Assembly: GCA_038231395.1 (NCBI GenBank)
Contig: JBBRLL010000004.1
Coordinates: 1 to 64,000 of the forward strand
Source of the DNA: Stagnihabitans sp038231395
GTDB lineage: Bacteria; Pseudomonadota; Alphaproteobacteria; Rhodobacterales; Rhodobacteraceae
Length of the DNA: 64,000 nucleotides
Direction: 5' to 3'
Under the pieces are notes generated by a model. The model was not told the origin of the DNA, ran no database searches, and worked only from the letters and a program-made list of their open reading frames with translations. Of the stretch, positions 32,702 to 42,299 are shown piece after piece. The number at the start of each line of letters is the position of its first letter. Position 1 is the first letter of the stretch. A program made the position numbers and the translations under genes.

Positions 32702-34555
32702 TTAAGCCGCCTGCGCCTGTTCCAGCTTTTCCGACGCCGTAACCCACATCGCCTCGGCGCGGTCCAGCGCGTCCATCACCTCGGCGTATTTGCGGTTCCA
32801 GGTTTCCAGTTCGCCAATCCGGGCTGTCTCATACAATTCAGGATCGGCGAGCTTTTTGGCCAGTTTGTCGCGCATGTCGTTGATCTTTTCCAGCCGCTCT
32901 TCCGATTTGCGAACTTCGGCGCGCAGGGCCAAAAGATCATCCCGGCTGAGCTTCTTCGGTTTTTCAACGGCTTTGGCTGCGGGTTTTTCAGTTTCTTCGC
33001 CGGCCAGCAGTTGCCTGCGATAGGCGTCAAGGTCGTCGGTGTAGGGCGTCACGGCGCCACCCTTGACCAGCCACAACCGGTCGGCAACCAGCCCCAACAG
33101 GTGCATGTCGTGGCTGACCAGAACCACCGCACCTTTGTATTGCGTCAATGCCTCCACCAAAGCCTCGCGGCTTTCGATATCAAGGTGGTTGGTCGGTTCG
33201 TCCAAAATCAGCAGATGCGGCGCTTCGATGGTGGCCAACAGCAGGGAAAGCCGGGCCTTTTGACCACCCGAAAGCCGCCCGACAGCGGTTTCGGCCTGAT
33301 CGGGACCAAGGCCGAAACCCGCCAGACGTGCGCGCAGCCGGGCCTGCTGCTCCAGCGGTTTGACGCGCAGGATGTGCTGCAACGGCGTCTCGTCGATGTG
33401 CAACTCGTCCACCTGATGCTGGGCAAAATAGCCGATGCGCAGCTTGGAGGACCGGGTGATCTTGCCATCCGACGCTTGCAGTTTCCCGGCCAGCAGCTTG
33501 GACAGCGTCGATTTGCCCTGTCCGTTGCGGCCGAGCAAAGCGATCCGGTCATCCTGATCAATCCGCAGGTTCAGCTTTTTCAGGATCGGCGGCCCGCCAT
33601 ACCCCACGGCGCACGCGTCCATGTTGATGATCGGCGGGGCGAGTTCCTCGGGTTCAGGGAAAGTGAACACCACCTGACGCGCCTCTTCCGGTGGGGTGAT
33701 CAGCGTCATTTTTTCCAGCATCTTGACGCGGGATTGCGCCTGTGCGGCTTTGGAGGCTTTGGCTTTGAAGCGGTCAACGAAGCTTTGCAGATGGGCGCGG
33801 CGGGTGTCTTGCTTGCGCGCTTCGGCCACCTGATTGGCGCGGCGTTCGGCCAGCTGGCGCGCGAACTGATCGTAGGGCCCGTTCCACAGCGTCAGCTTTT
33901 TTTGATCCAGATGCAGGATCGCGCCGACCGCCCGGTTCAAAAGCCCGCGGTCGTGGCTGATGATTAACACGGTGTGAGGATATTTTTGCAGATAGCTTTC
34001 CAGCCACAAAGCGCCTTCAAGGTCCAGATAGTTGGTCGGTTCGTCCAGCAAAAGGTAATCCGGCTGCGCAAACAAAACCCCTGCCAAAGCCACCCGCATC
34101 CGCCAGCCGCCGGAAAAATCCGAGCATGGCCGCCGCTGCGCCTCTGGTTCAAAGCCCAAGCCGCGCAGGATAGAGGCGGCACGGGCCTCCGCACTCCACG
34201 CGTCAATGTCGTTCAACCGGGCCTGAATGTCAGCGATGCGGTGGGCGTCATGCGCGGTCTCTGCCTCGGCCATCAAAGCCGCGCGTTCGGTATCCGCTGC
34301 CAGAACGGTGTCAATCAGCGACACATCCGAGCCGGGAACCTCTTGCGCCACGCCACCAATCCGTGCCCGGTTCGGCATGGCGATAATGCCACCTTCCAGC
34401 GCCAACTCGCCCTTGATGATGCGAAAGAGCGTGGTCTTGCCCGCGCCATTGCGACCAACGATGCCAACCTTGTGCCCGGTGGGAATCGTGGCAGAGGCGC
34501 CCTCGAACAGGGGGCGGCCTTCGACGGCGTAGGTGATGTTTTCAATTTTCAGCAT
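32702..34555 (-). CDS. ABC-F family ATPase (YheS/Uup-like), translation factor type
   Basis: 617 residues, two ABC domains and no membrane domain. Walker A motifs are GRNGAGKTTL and GRNGQGKSTL; signatures are F-S-G-G-W (degenerate) and L-S-G-G-Q; Walker B motifs L-L-L-D-E-P-T-N-Y-L-D and L-I-L-D-E-P-T-N-H-L-D. A charged inter-domain linker rich in Lys/Arg/Gln (about 235-290) and a C-terminal coiled coil (about 540-615) follow the ABC-F plan. Members bind the ribosomal E site and relieve stalled translation. Subfamily not settled. The 294 bp between this gene and the sulfotransferase-like gene hold nothing I recognise. Confidence 0.92.
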   Translation of the reverse strand: MLKIENITYAVEGRPLFEGASATIPTGHKVGIVGRNGAGKTTLFRIIKGELALEGGIIAMPNRARIGGVAQEVPGSDVSLIDTVLAADTERAALMAEAETAHDAHRIADIQARLNDIDAWSAEARAASILRGLGFEPEAQRRPCSDFSGGWRMRVALAGVLFAQPDYLLLDEPTNYLDLEGALWLESYLQKYPHTVLIISHDRGLLNRAVGAILHLDQKKLTLWNGPYDQFARQLAERRANQVAEARKQDTRRAHLQSFVDRFKAKASKAAQAQSRVKMLEKMTLITPPEEARQVVFTFPEPEELAPPIINMDACAVGYGGPPILKKLNLRIDQDDRIALLGRNGQGKSTLSKLLAGKLQASDGKITRSSKLRIGYFAQHQVDELHIDETPLQHILRVKPLEQQARLRARLAGFGLGPDQAETAVGRLSGGQKARLSLLLATIEAPHLLILDEPTNHLDIESREALVEALTQYKGAVVLVSHDMHLLGLVADRLWLVKGGAVTPYTDDLDAYRRQLLAGEETEKPAAKAVEKPKKLSRDDLLALRAEVRKSEERLEKINDMRDKLAKKLADPELYETARIGELETWNRKYAEVMDALDRAEAMWVTASEKLEQAQAA

Positions 34556-34849
34556 GCGCAGGGCCTTGCCCTAAGGCGGGTCCGGGGTCAAGCGGGGAAG
34601 GGGTGGGAAACCGGGAGGCGGGCGTGAAGATTGCTGTAGTTTCGCGCGGTTCGGATGATTGCAGCGGTCTATGATGCGGATTTTAGCAGCGTAGAAATCG
34701 AACTCCTTGCCGAATACGGTGCTTAATTGGCCCGGATCGCCGGGGCTTGGATGGAAATGCCGGGCTGGAAATTACCGTTAGGACCGATCGCTTGGTCAAA
34801 GTGCTGACCTTAGCTGCCACCGGTTTGCAAGCTTTGGCAAAAGCCCCGC

Positions 34850-36004
34850 TCACATCAAATTCTGCGCCCGAAGCCGGTTTTCCAAAGTGCGGCGCAGCTT
34901 GATCAGGAAGGGGCCGGAGGGGCGCAGCTCTAACGCGGCGGTGACCAGACGGTAGGCGGATTTGGGCGCGCTATGCTCCAAAGCAATGGCCGCTGTGCGC
35001 AAATCTTCCACGGTCAGCACGGAAGGAAAACTGCGGTCCCGGGTCAGGGCCCGGATCACCGAGGTCATCACACCGTCAACCTCGGGCGGGTTCCATCCAT
35101 CAGATGCGGTGTCGGGGTAGTCGTCAAAGTCATCGGGAAAGAGGTCAGGAAAGGTCGAAATCCCCAGCCGGGCGTTCAGACGACGGTTGCTGTCGCGGTA
35201 GGGGTCCAGAAACGCCTTGGCTTGAGCCACCGAGGGCAACAGCCGATCCGTCGTGGCAGGCAAAGCGTCCAGCAAGGCGGTGGTCACCACGTCATTTGCC
35301 AGCAACCCATTGGCGATATGACCAATTTTCGCTTCGACCCGGCCAAGGGCTGCGTTGGCGTCAGGCCGCCGGTCCAGCCCGCCATGATCAATGCCCATCA
35401 CACCCAGCAGGTCGGTTACGATATCGCCACCCTGCAACAACGCACGGTCGAACAGCCGCACGGTCACATTCTTGGTCCCAAAGGCATTTTCCCAACGGCC
35501 GATGCGCCGGTCATAGTCGAGGTAAAGCTGATGGTGGGCGGCTGGCAATGGCAATGCCGTCAGCGCATGGCCCCAAAGTTGCCCTTCCAGCGGACGGTCC
35601 GGCCGCGCGCCTTCCAGATGGTGCGAGATGGCGTGGCGGTCTTGCCGGCGCAGGTAGGCCACAATGCGAATGTCATCAAACTGCGGTTTGAGCGCCGCCG
35701 CCAGATCATCGACCGCGTCCTGATGGAAGAAGAACGAGAAATTCTCTGACGAGCCGAAGACATGATCGGTTTCGCAATGCGCCAGATCATGTGCCAGAAC
35801 CGCAGGGTCGCGCACCCGGTAGCCATCCGGAATCGGCGCATCGCGGTTGACCCAGTCAAGGTAGCTGTGCAGATGCGGCAGGCCGCTGCCTTCTAACAGG
35901 CTCAAACCCCGGTCTCGCAGCAGACGGGCATTTTGCATCAAGGTCCATTGCACGGACGTGGTGCCGGTCTTGTGAGAACCTATGTGGAGGGTCAGGCGTT
36001 TCAT
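34850..36004 (-). CDS. Sulfotransferase-like P-loop protein
   Basis: 384 residues. The start MKRLTLHIGSHKTGTTSVQ is the PAPS-binding loop of sulfotransferases (5'-PSB: H-x-G-x-x-K-T-G-T-T/S), and R-I-V-A-Y-L-R-R-Q-D-R-H near 112-123 resembles the 3'-phosphate-binding Arg/Ser segment. The rest is not recognisable beyond a long C-terminal helical region. It may sulfate a surface polysaccharide or lipid. Cytoplasmic, no signal. Next to gltA by position only. Confidence 0.72.
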   Translation of the reverse strand: MKRLTLHIGSHKTGTTSVQWTLMQNARLLRDRGLSLLEGSGLPHLHSYLDWVNRDAPIPDGYRVRDPAVLAHDLAHCETDHVFGSSENFSFFFHQDAVDDLAAALKPQFDDIRIVAYLRRQDRHAISHHLEGARPDRPLEGQLWGHALTALPLPAAHHQLYLDYDRRIGRWENAFGTKNVTVRLFDRALLQGGDIVTDLLGVMGIDHGGLDRRPDANAALGRVEAKIGHIANGLLANDVVTTALLDALPATTDRLLPSVAQAKAFLDPYRDSNRRLNARLGISTFPDLFPDDFDDYPDTASDGWNPPEVDGVMTSVIRALTRDRSFPSVLTVEDLRTAAIALEHSAPKSAYRLVTAALELRPSGPFLIKLRRTLENRLRAQNLM

Positions 36005-36130
36005 GCAGGTCTGTCGCTAATTCCAAAATCGTTGTCGCCGCAAACCGAATTAAATCGACGGGCAGCCGGAAGACTAAGGTCATCCGGGTGCCTTCGCAAC
36101 CCGAACGCTGTTGGATTTAACCGAAGGCTG

Positions 36131-37420
36131 TCAGCGGCTTTTCACATCCACATAATCGCGCTTGGCTGGTCCGATGTACAACTGACGCGGACGGCCGATC
36201 TTGCTATTCTCGGCAATCATCTCTTTCCACTGAGAAATCCAGCCAACTGTCCGCGCAATCGCGAAAATCGGCGTGAACATCGCAGTCGGGAAGCCCATCG
36301 CATCAAGAATGATGCCGGAATAGAAGTCGACGTTCGGGTACAGCTTTTTGGAGATGAAATAATCGTCCGACAGGGCGATCTTTTCCAGCTCTTTGGCAAC
36401 TTGCAGGGTTGGGTTGTTGTGGATGCCCAACAGCTCCAACACTTCATCAGCCGATTCTTTCAGCACGGTCGCGCGCGGGTCAAAGTTCTTGTAGACCCGG
36501 TGTCCAAAGCCCATCAGCTTGACGCCCGAGGACTTGTCCTTGAATTTGGCGATGAATTCCGGGATGCGGTCCACCGTGCCGATTTCGCGCAACTGTTCCA
36601 GCGCAGCTTGGTTCGCCCCGCCATGTGCCGGACCCCACAGGCAAGCGATGCCAGCGGCGATGCAGGCGAAGGGGTTGGCACCCGAGGAACCTGCCAGACG
36701 CACGGTCGAGGTCGAGGCGTTCTGTTCGTGATCGGCGTGCAGCATCATGATCCGGTCAAGGGCCTTTTCCAGAACCGGGTTGACGACATACTCCTCCGCC
36801 GGAACCGAAAAGCACATGTTCAGGAAGTTGCCCGCATAGCTGAGGGAATTTTTCGGGTAAACGAAGGGCTGGCCGAGGGAATATTTGTAAGCCATCGCGG
36901 CGATTGTCGGCAGCTTGGCGATCATCCGGATCGCGGCAACCTCGCGCTGCCAGGGGTCATTGATGTCCAGCGAGTCGTGATAAAACGCGCTCATCGCGCC
37001 AACGACGCCCACCATTGTGGCCATCGGGTGACTGTCACGGCGGAAGCCACGGAAAAAGTTGTGCATCTGTTCATGCACCATTGTATGGCGGGTCACCCGA
37101 CCACGGAAATCTTCAAGTTCCGGCTTGGTGGGCAGTTCGCCGTATAGGAGAAGGTAGCACAGCTCAATATAAGAGCTTTGCGCCGCCAGTTGTTCAATCG
37201 GATAGCCGCGGTGCAACAGTTCACCCTTGTCGCCGTCAATGAAGGTGATCGCGCTGTCACAGGCGGCGGTGGAGGTGAAGCCGGGGTCGAAAGTGAAGAC
37301 ATCCGCTTCGGCATACAGTTTGCGGATGTCCAGCACGTCAGGCCCGAGAACCGGGGAAATCACGGGAAGGTCATAGACATTCCCGTTCAGGCTTAGCTTG
37401 GCGGTATGGTCAGCACACAT
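36131..37420 (-). CDS. gltA: Citrate synthase, type II
   Basis: 429 residues. It condenses oxaloacetate with acetyl-CoA in the TCA cycle. Catalytic segments are visible: L-H-A-D-H-E-Q-N (first His), the G-P-A-H-G-G-A-N loop (second His), M-G-F-G-H-R-V-Y-K and a catalytic Asp in F-Y-S-G-I-I-L-D-A. The N-terminal domain with F-T-F-D-P-G-F-T-S-T-A is that of hexameric, NADH-sensitive type II enzymes of Gram-negative bacteria. GGGGGA precedes ATG 37420. Downstream of gltX, 100 bp apart, in the same direction, as usual in this family of bacteria. Confidence 0.98.
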   Translation of the reverse strand: MCADHTAKLSLNGNVYDLPVISPVLGPDVLDIRKLYAEADVFTFDPGFTSTAACDSAITFIDGDKGELLHRGYPIEQLAAQSSYIELCYLLLYGELPTKPELEDFRGRVTRHTMVHEQMHNFFRGFRRDSHPMATMVGVVGAMSAFYHDSLDINDPWQREVAAIRMIAKLPTIAAMAYKYSLGQPFVYPKNSLSYAGNFLNMCFSVPAEEYVVNPVLEKALDRIMMLHADHEQNASTSTVRLAGSSGANPFACIAAGIACLWGPAHGGANQAALEQLREIGTVDRIPEFIAKFKDKSSGVKLMGFGHRVYKNFDPRATVLKESADEVLELLGIHNNPTLQVAKELEKIALSDDYFISKKLYPNVDFYSGIILDAMGFPTAMFTPIFAIARTVGWISQWKEMIAENSKIGRPRQLYIGPAKRDYVDVKSR

Positions 37421-37520
37421 CTGAAGTCCCCCGTTGGGAGCCCTGACCCGTGGCAGCGGGTGAGGGCGGATAAGGTTCGGTCTCAGGTGGGCATGTCAGC
37501 GCACCCAGGCCAAAAAGGCG

Positions 37521-38921
37521 TCAGCCAGCCGCCTCATTCAGCCGCGCAATCGTTTCGTCTCGTCCGATGACCAGCATCATGTCATAGACGCTAGGTGTGG
37601 CGGTTCGTCCGGCAAGGGCTGCCCGCACAGGCTGTGCCAGCTTGCCAAATCCGATACCGGCATTTTCTGCGGCGGCGGTCAGGATAGCCTCCAACTCCGC
37701 CTTTTCCCACGTAACATTTTGCAGCTGCAGCGTCAACGTTTTGAGCATGCCACGGGATACCGCATCCAGCAGCGCCGCCGCAGCCTCGTCCGGAACCACA
37801 GGCCGCGATGTCAAGGCGAATTGTGCCTTTTCAAGCAGTTCCGGGAAGGTCTTCGCCCGATCTTTCAGGCAGTACATGCCCGCAAGCATCAACGCGTGTT
37901 GGCTTTCGGTCAGCGCCGGTTTGCCGATAACAGCAAGGTAAGCCTCGATTTCATGCAGCAGCGCAGCATCGTCGGCGCGGGCGATGTGCTGGCCGCAAAT
38001 GAACTCCAACTTCTTGAAGTCCAGCCGGGCGGGGGCGCGACCGATGCCGCCCAGGTCAAACATCGCCTTGGCCTCGTCCGACGTGAACACCTCTGCATCG
38101 CCATGCGCCCAACCAAGACGGGTCAGATAGTTGCGCATTCCGGCGGCGGGGTAACCCATCGCCTGATACTCTTCCACCCCAAGCGCGCCATGGCGTTTGG
38201 ACAGTTTCTTGCCATCGGGCCCGTGGATCAGCGGAATATGCGCCCAGACCGGAACCTGCCACGCCATGCCATCATAAACCATCGTCTGGCGGGCCGCATT
38301 GGCAAGGTGGTCGTCGCCCCGGATCACGTGGGTGACGCCCATGTCGTGGTCATCTACCACCACAGCAAGCATATAAGTCGGTGTCCCGTCTGAACGCAAA
38401 ACTATCATGTCGTCCAGTTGATCGTTCTTAAATGTAACTTTTCCCTGAACATGGTCAAAAATAATTGTCTCACCGCTTCGAGGCGCCTTCATCCGGACCA
38501 CATAGGGCAGGTTGGGAAAGGTCGCAGGGTCGGCATCGCGCCAAGGGCTTTGAAAAACGGCATAAGTTCCCGCAGCTTCGGCCTTGGCACGGAACGCCTC
38601 GATCTCCTCTTTGGTCGAAAAGCACTTGTAGGCGGTGCCGCGTGCCAGCATGTCATGGGCCACTTCTGCGTGGCGATCTTTACGGTCAAACTGGCTGACG
38701 ACCTCGCCATCCCAATCGAGGCCCAGCCATGTCAGGCCGCGCAGAATGGCGGCGGTGGCCTCGGGGGTGGAGCGTTCGCGGTCGGTATCCTCGATCCGCA
38801 GCAGGAATTTGCCGCCCCGGCCACGCGCGAAAAGCCAGTTGAACAGGGCCGTCCTGCCGCCGCCGATGTGCAGATAACCGGTGGGCGAGGGCGCGAAACG
38901 GGTAACGATTTGCTGGGACAT
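37521..38921 (-). CDS. gltX: Glutamate--tRNA ligase
   Basis: 466 residues. It charges tRNA-Glu (and, in bacteria lacking GlnRS, also tRNA-Gln). Class I signatures: P-S-P-T-G-Y-L-H-I-G-G-G (HIGH) near residue 10-21 and K-L-S-K-R-H-G (KMSKS) near 240. The tRNA-acceptor domain and C-terminal anticodon-binding helical cage are full length. Divergent from comEC across 92 bp. The cluster gltA-gltX/comEC-lexA is standard in Rhodobacteraceae. Confidence 0.97.
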   Translation of the reverse strand: MSQQIVTRFAPSPTGYLHIGGGRTALFNWLFARGRGGKFLLRIEDTDRERSTPEATAAILRGLTWLGLDWDGEVVSQFDRKDRHAEVAHDMLARGTAYKCFSTKEEIEAFRAKAEAAGTYAVFQSPWRDADPATFPNLPYVVRMKAPRSGETIIFDHVQGKVTFKNDQLDDMIVLRSDGTPTYMLAVVVDDHDMGVTHVIRGDDHLANAARQTMVYDGMAWQVPVWAHIPLIHGPDGKKLSKRHGALGVEEYQAMGYPAAGMRNYLTRLGWAHGDAEVFTSDEAKAMFDLGGIGRAPARLDFKKLEFICGQHIARADDAALLHEIEAYLAVIGKPALTESQHALMLAGMYCLKDRAKTFPELLEKAQFALTSRPVVPDEAAAALLDAVSRGMLKTLTLQLQNVTWEKAELEAILTAAAENAGIGFGKLAQPVRAALAGRTATPSVYDMMLVIGRDETIARLNEAAG

Positions 38922-39013
38922 CTGGGCTCAACTGTAGGGCGTGTTAACTTTGTGGAAACCATGTTGAGCCTAGGCTCGGCGCAGGTGTAGGCAAATGCGG
39001 GGGGCAAGACAAG

Positions 39014-41218
39014 GTGGGCAACAGGCTGACCGGCAGGCTGACAGGCAGGCTGACCAGCAGGCTGACAGGCAGGCTGACCAGCAGGCTGACAGGCGGGCTG
39101 GTCGGCAGGCAGATCGGTCAGCTGATCCGGGCGCTGGCAGGTTTGGCGGAGTCTCCGGTCGATTTGTTCCTGTTTGTGCCGGTGTTCCTGTCTATCGGGA
39201 TCGGGCTGTGGTTTTCGGTATCGGTGGAGCCGGGAACCGCCTTCTACGCCGAATTGGGCGGCGCTGTTTTGGTGTTGCTGGTCTTGGCGGGGTTTGGGCC
39301 TTGGGCACTCCGGCCCTATGCCGTGGCATTGGCGTGCGTCTGTCTGGGCGCATTGACCTGTGGGGCAAGGGTCTGGGCGGTGACTTCTCCCATGCTGGCC
39401 GTGCCGTACTATGGGCCGGTGCAAGGCCGGATCATCGACATCGACCGCTCGCAATCCGATGCGGTCAGGCTGACGCTGGATCAGGTGGTGTTGTCAGAAG
39501 TTCCACCTGACGGCATCCCTGCAACGGTTCGCGTCGCGCTGCACGGTCCGCCGGTCAAACGCTTTGAACCCGGCACGACGATAGAGGTAACGGCCCGGTT
39601 GGCCGCCCCGGAAAGCGCGTCAGAGCCGGGGGGGTTCGATTTCCGCCGGATGGCGTGGTTTGAACAGCTGGGCGCGGTGGGCTACACCTCCAGCCCGGTG
39701 GTGACATGCGCGCCGCCGGGACTATGGGATGCTTCGGTCAACCGGTTGCGCAACAATTTGTCGGCGAGGATCATGGCGGCGGTGCCGGGCGATGCGGGGG
39801 CATTCGGCTCCGGCGCACTGACCGGCGACAGGTCCGAGATTTCGGCGGCGGTTGTGTCGGATTTGCGCATCTCCTCGCTGGCACATTTGCTGGCGATTTC
39901 AGGGATGAACATGGCGTTTCTGACCGGCTTTGTGTTCGCGCTGGTCCGCTATGGGTTGGCGCTGATCCCGCCGATATCCTTGCGGGTCAACACCAAGAAA
40001 GCCGCGGCCTATGTCGCGTTTGGCGTGGCGCTGTTCTACCTGATCCTGTCGGGGGCCAACGTCGCCACCACCCGAGCGTTCCTGCAGGTTTCGATCATGC
40101 TGGGCGCAGTGGCTTTGGACCGGCGGGCGCTGACCTTACGCTCCGTGGCGTTGGCCGCCCTTTTGCTGCTGCTGTGGCAACCCGAGAGCCTGCTGTCACC
40201 GGGGTTTCAGTTGTCCTTTGCCGCCACCATCGGCCTGATCGCCGGATTTCACCCGGCACAGGCCTTCATGACGGCGCGCGGGATGCCGGGATGGCTGAAG
40301 CCGATGGCGATGCTGACCACGAGTTCGCTGTTGGCGGGGCTGGCCACGGCACCCTTTTCGGCGGCGACCTTCAACCGGCTGACCGGCTACGGCTTGATGG
40401 CCAACCTGCTGACTGTGCCGGTGATGGATGTGCTGATGGGCGCGGGTGCTGTGGCGGCTTTGCTGGCACCCATCGGTCTTGCGGGGCCCGATCTGGCCGT
40501 GATGGGCTGGTCATCGTGGTGGATTTTGTTCGTAGCCCATTGGGTCGCGGGTCTGGACGGAGCCATCACGCCGGTGCCGCAGCCGGGGCCTTGGGTGGTG
40601 CCGCTGATCACATTGGGGATGCTTTGGGTCTTGCTGTGGCAGGGCAGAGCGCGATTTGTGGGATTGGCGCCGGTGGTCTTGGGGTTTGTGGTCTGGGCCA
40701 TGGTGGTGCGGCCGCCGTTGCTGATTTCATCGGATGGCGTGTTGGCGGGCGTTTTGGGGCCGCAAGGCCGGGCCTTGTCCTCGCCACACGGAGCCGGGTT
40801 TGCGGCGGCAAGCTGGCTCGCCGATGATGGCGATCTGGCTGATCCCAAAACCGCCGCCGCGCGCCCGGGTTTTGAAGGGCCCAAAACGGCTGCGATGTTT
40901 GTGGTGGCGGGCGTGACCGGGCTTGTGTTGACCGGAAAAGGCGCGCTGTCGCAAGTGTCTGATGCCTGTGGTGCCGCCGATCTTGTGCTGGTGCCGGCGC
41001 GGTATGGTCCGGTTTTGCAACCCCCGCCGGGCTGCACGGTGATTGACGCGGCCTACCTTGCGCAAAGCGGTGCCATTGCGGGCGTAGCACAGGCCGGTGG
41101 GCTGCTGCTGATCCCGGTCCGGGCTGAGGCGCGGGTCTGGACTGGGAATGCTGTGCCCACGCCCGCCGTGCAGGTCACGCCCAATCCGGACCGGATGGCT
41201 GAGAACACAGGGCGATAG
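39014..41218 (+). CDS. comEC: ComEC/Rec2-family DNA uptake channel
   Basis: 734 residues. N-terminal hydrophobic helices precede a DUF4131-type domain. Then comes the competence domain with D-L-R-I-S-S-L-A-H-L-L-A-I-S-G-M-N-M-A-F and about eight membrane helices. The extracellular metallo-beta-lactamase domain of longer homologues is absent or degenerate: the C-terminal ~180 residues lack H-x-H-x-D-H. It should carry single-stranded DNA across the inner membrane. The first ~35 residues are R-L-T-G/R-L-T-S tetrapeptide repeats encoded by a 12-bp tandem array, giving a strongly basic N-terminus. The GTG start at 39014 is weakly supported; translation might start after the repeats. Confidence 0.85.
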   Translation: MGNRLTGRLTGRLTSRLTGRLTSRLTGGLVGRQIGQLIRALAGLAESPVDLFLFVPVFLSIGIGLWFSVSVEPGTAFYAELGGAVLVLLVLAGFGPWALRPYAVALACVCLGALTCGARVWAVTSPMLAVPYYGPVQGRIIDIDRSQSDAVRLTLDQVVLSEVPPDGIPATVRVALHGPPVKRFEPGTTIEVTARLAAPESASEPGGFDFRRMAWFEQLGAVGYTSSPVVTCAPPGLWDASVNRLRNNLSARIMAAVPGDAGAFGSGALTGDRSEISAAVVSDLRISSLAHLLAISGMNMAFLTGFVFALVRYGLALIPPISLRVNTKKAAAYVAFGVALFYLILSGANVATTRAFLQVSIMLGAVALDRRALTLRSVALAALLLLLWQPESLLSPGFQLSFAATIGLIAGFHPAQAFMTARGMPGWLKPMAMLTTSSLLAGLATAPFSAATFNRLTGYGLMANLLTVPVMDVLMGAGAVAALLAPIGLAGPDLAVMGWSSWWILFVAHWVAGLDGAITPVPQPGPWVVPLITLGMLWVLLWQGRARFVGLAPVVLGFVVWAMVVRPPLLISSDGVLAGVLGPQGRALSSPHGAGFAAASWLADDGDLADPKTAAARPGFEGPKTAAMFVVAGVTGLVLTGKGALSQVSDACGAADLVLVPARYGPVLQPPPGCTVIDAAYLAQSGAIAGVAQAGGLLLIPVRAEARVWTGNAVPTPAVQVTPNPDRMAENTGR
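39021..39116. repeat. 12-bp tandem array at the comEC N-terminus
   Basis: Eight 12-base units close to GCAGGCTGACAG run back to back, alternating ...ACAG and ...ACCA endings, so there is a higher-order 24-bp period. In the comEC frame it encodes R-L-T-G-R-L-T-S repeats. Confidence 0.92.
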
Positions 41219-41500
41219 GCGATGAGCGATGGGCGGGACGAGCAGTTTGCCATAGTTGGCGTGTTTCGACCCAACCGATCAAGGACTTGGGCGGGCCTGT
41301 CACCTCTCAGGCCCACAGGAACAACAGAAATTGCGCCCGAACACCGGGAATCAGGCCAACCAGCCCAGGATCAAAAGGCAAAAGTCGGGCACCAAACCGA
41401 CAGGTCCGGGATCGGACCCACAAGTCCGAAAGAAGGTGCACCGGCAAGTCATCAAACCTACCAGTCCGGCAGCAGGCGGAACCCGGACCACTGCCATCTG
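41219..41500. other. Gene-free spacer between converging comEC and lexA, weakly repetitive
   Basis: 282 bp with no credible gene. A loose motif ACCnACAnGTCCG occurs four times between 41396 and 41470 at irregular spacing (16-24 bases). This may be a decayed tandem array like the others in the window, or chance. No clear terminator for either gene. Confidence 0.35.
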
Positions 41501-42214
41501 TCAATAACTGCGGATCAGGCCGACCAGTTTGCCCTGCACCTTGACCATGTGGTCGGGGAAAACCCTCGTCTCATAGGCCGGGTTGGCGGCCTCCAGTGCG
41601 ATCATGCTGCCACGCCGGCGGAATCGCTTCAGCGTCGCTTCGGCGTCCTCGACCAAGGCCACCACGATATCGCCGTTTGAGGCGTCTTCCTGTTCGCGGA
41701 TGATCACGATATCGCCGTCCTTGATCCCGGCCTCAATCATCGAATCGCCCTTCACCTCCAGCGCATAGTGCGAGCCTTTGCCGGACATCAGGGCATTTGG
41801 CACCGTGACGTGGTGCGAGATATGGGCAATCGCCTCGATCGGCACACCGGCGGCGATCCGGCCCATCATCGGAATGTCCATGGCGTTGGCGGCAGAGTTC
41901 GGGTCAATCTCAAATGCCGCAACCGGACGCGGTGGCGGGGCAGGGGGCGTGACTTTGGAGCCTTGAACGACGCGGGGCGAGAAGCCTGCTTTCTCCATCG
42001 CCTCTGGCAGTTTGACAATCTCAAGCGCGCGGGCACGGTGCGGCAGGCGGCGGATAAAGCCACGCTCCTCCAGTGCGGTGATCAGACGGTGGATCCCGGA
42101 TTTGGATTTCAGTTCCAACGCGTCCTTCATCTCGTCAAACGATGGCGGGACACCGTCGGCATCCAGACGTAGCCGGATGAAGTCCAGAAGTTCCAGTTGT
42201 TTGCGCGTCAGCAT
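41501..42214 (-). CDS. lexA: SOS-response repressor LexA
   Basis: 237 residues starting MLTRKQLELLDFI. Winged-helix DNA-binding domain 1-70, Pro-rich linker 88-98, then an S24 peptidase-like domain with the self-cleavage bond Ala122-Gly123 (R-I-A-A-G-V-P), catalytic Ser158 (G-D-S-M-I-E-A-G) and Lys196 (A-T-L-K-R-F). Cleavage promoted by RecA filaments inactivates it. ATG 42214 was chosen from the family N-terminus. A perfect GTTC-N7-GTTC box lies 86-100 bp upstream, indicating autoregulation. It is last in trpC-moaC-moeA-lexA order but probably also has its own promoter at that box. Confidence 0.97.
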   Translation of the reverse strand: MLTRKQLELLDFIRLRLDADGVPPSFDEMKDALELKSKSGIHRLITALEERGFIRRLPHRARALEIVKLPEAMEKAGFSPRVVQGSKVTPPAPPPRPVAAFEIDPNSAANAMDIPMMGRIAAGVPIEAIAHISHHVTVPNALMSGKGSHYALEVKGDSMIEAGIKDGDIVIIREQEDASNGDIVVALVEDAEATLKRFRRRGSMIALEAANPAYETRVFPDHMVKVQGKLVGLIRSY

Positions 42215-42299
42215 TGGTTTGACCCTACCTGTGGTTGGCCGGGCAGCCGGCCTGTGCGACGTGTGACCACCCCCCGGTTGCCACAAGTGTTAATTGAAT

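Noticed and set aside
34655..34726. Short open frame of 23 codons (MIAAVYDADFSSVEIEL...) in the spacer before the sulfotransferase-like gene.
   Set aside because: No ribosome-binding site, no recognisable motif, and short length make it likely chance.
41396..41470. Loose repeats of ACCnACAnGTCCG between comEC and lexA.
   Set aside because: Spacing is irregular (16-24 bases) and similarity low; it could be a decayed array but I cannot support it as a repeat feature.
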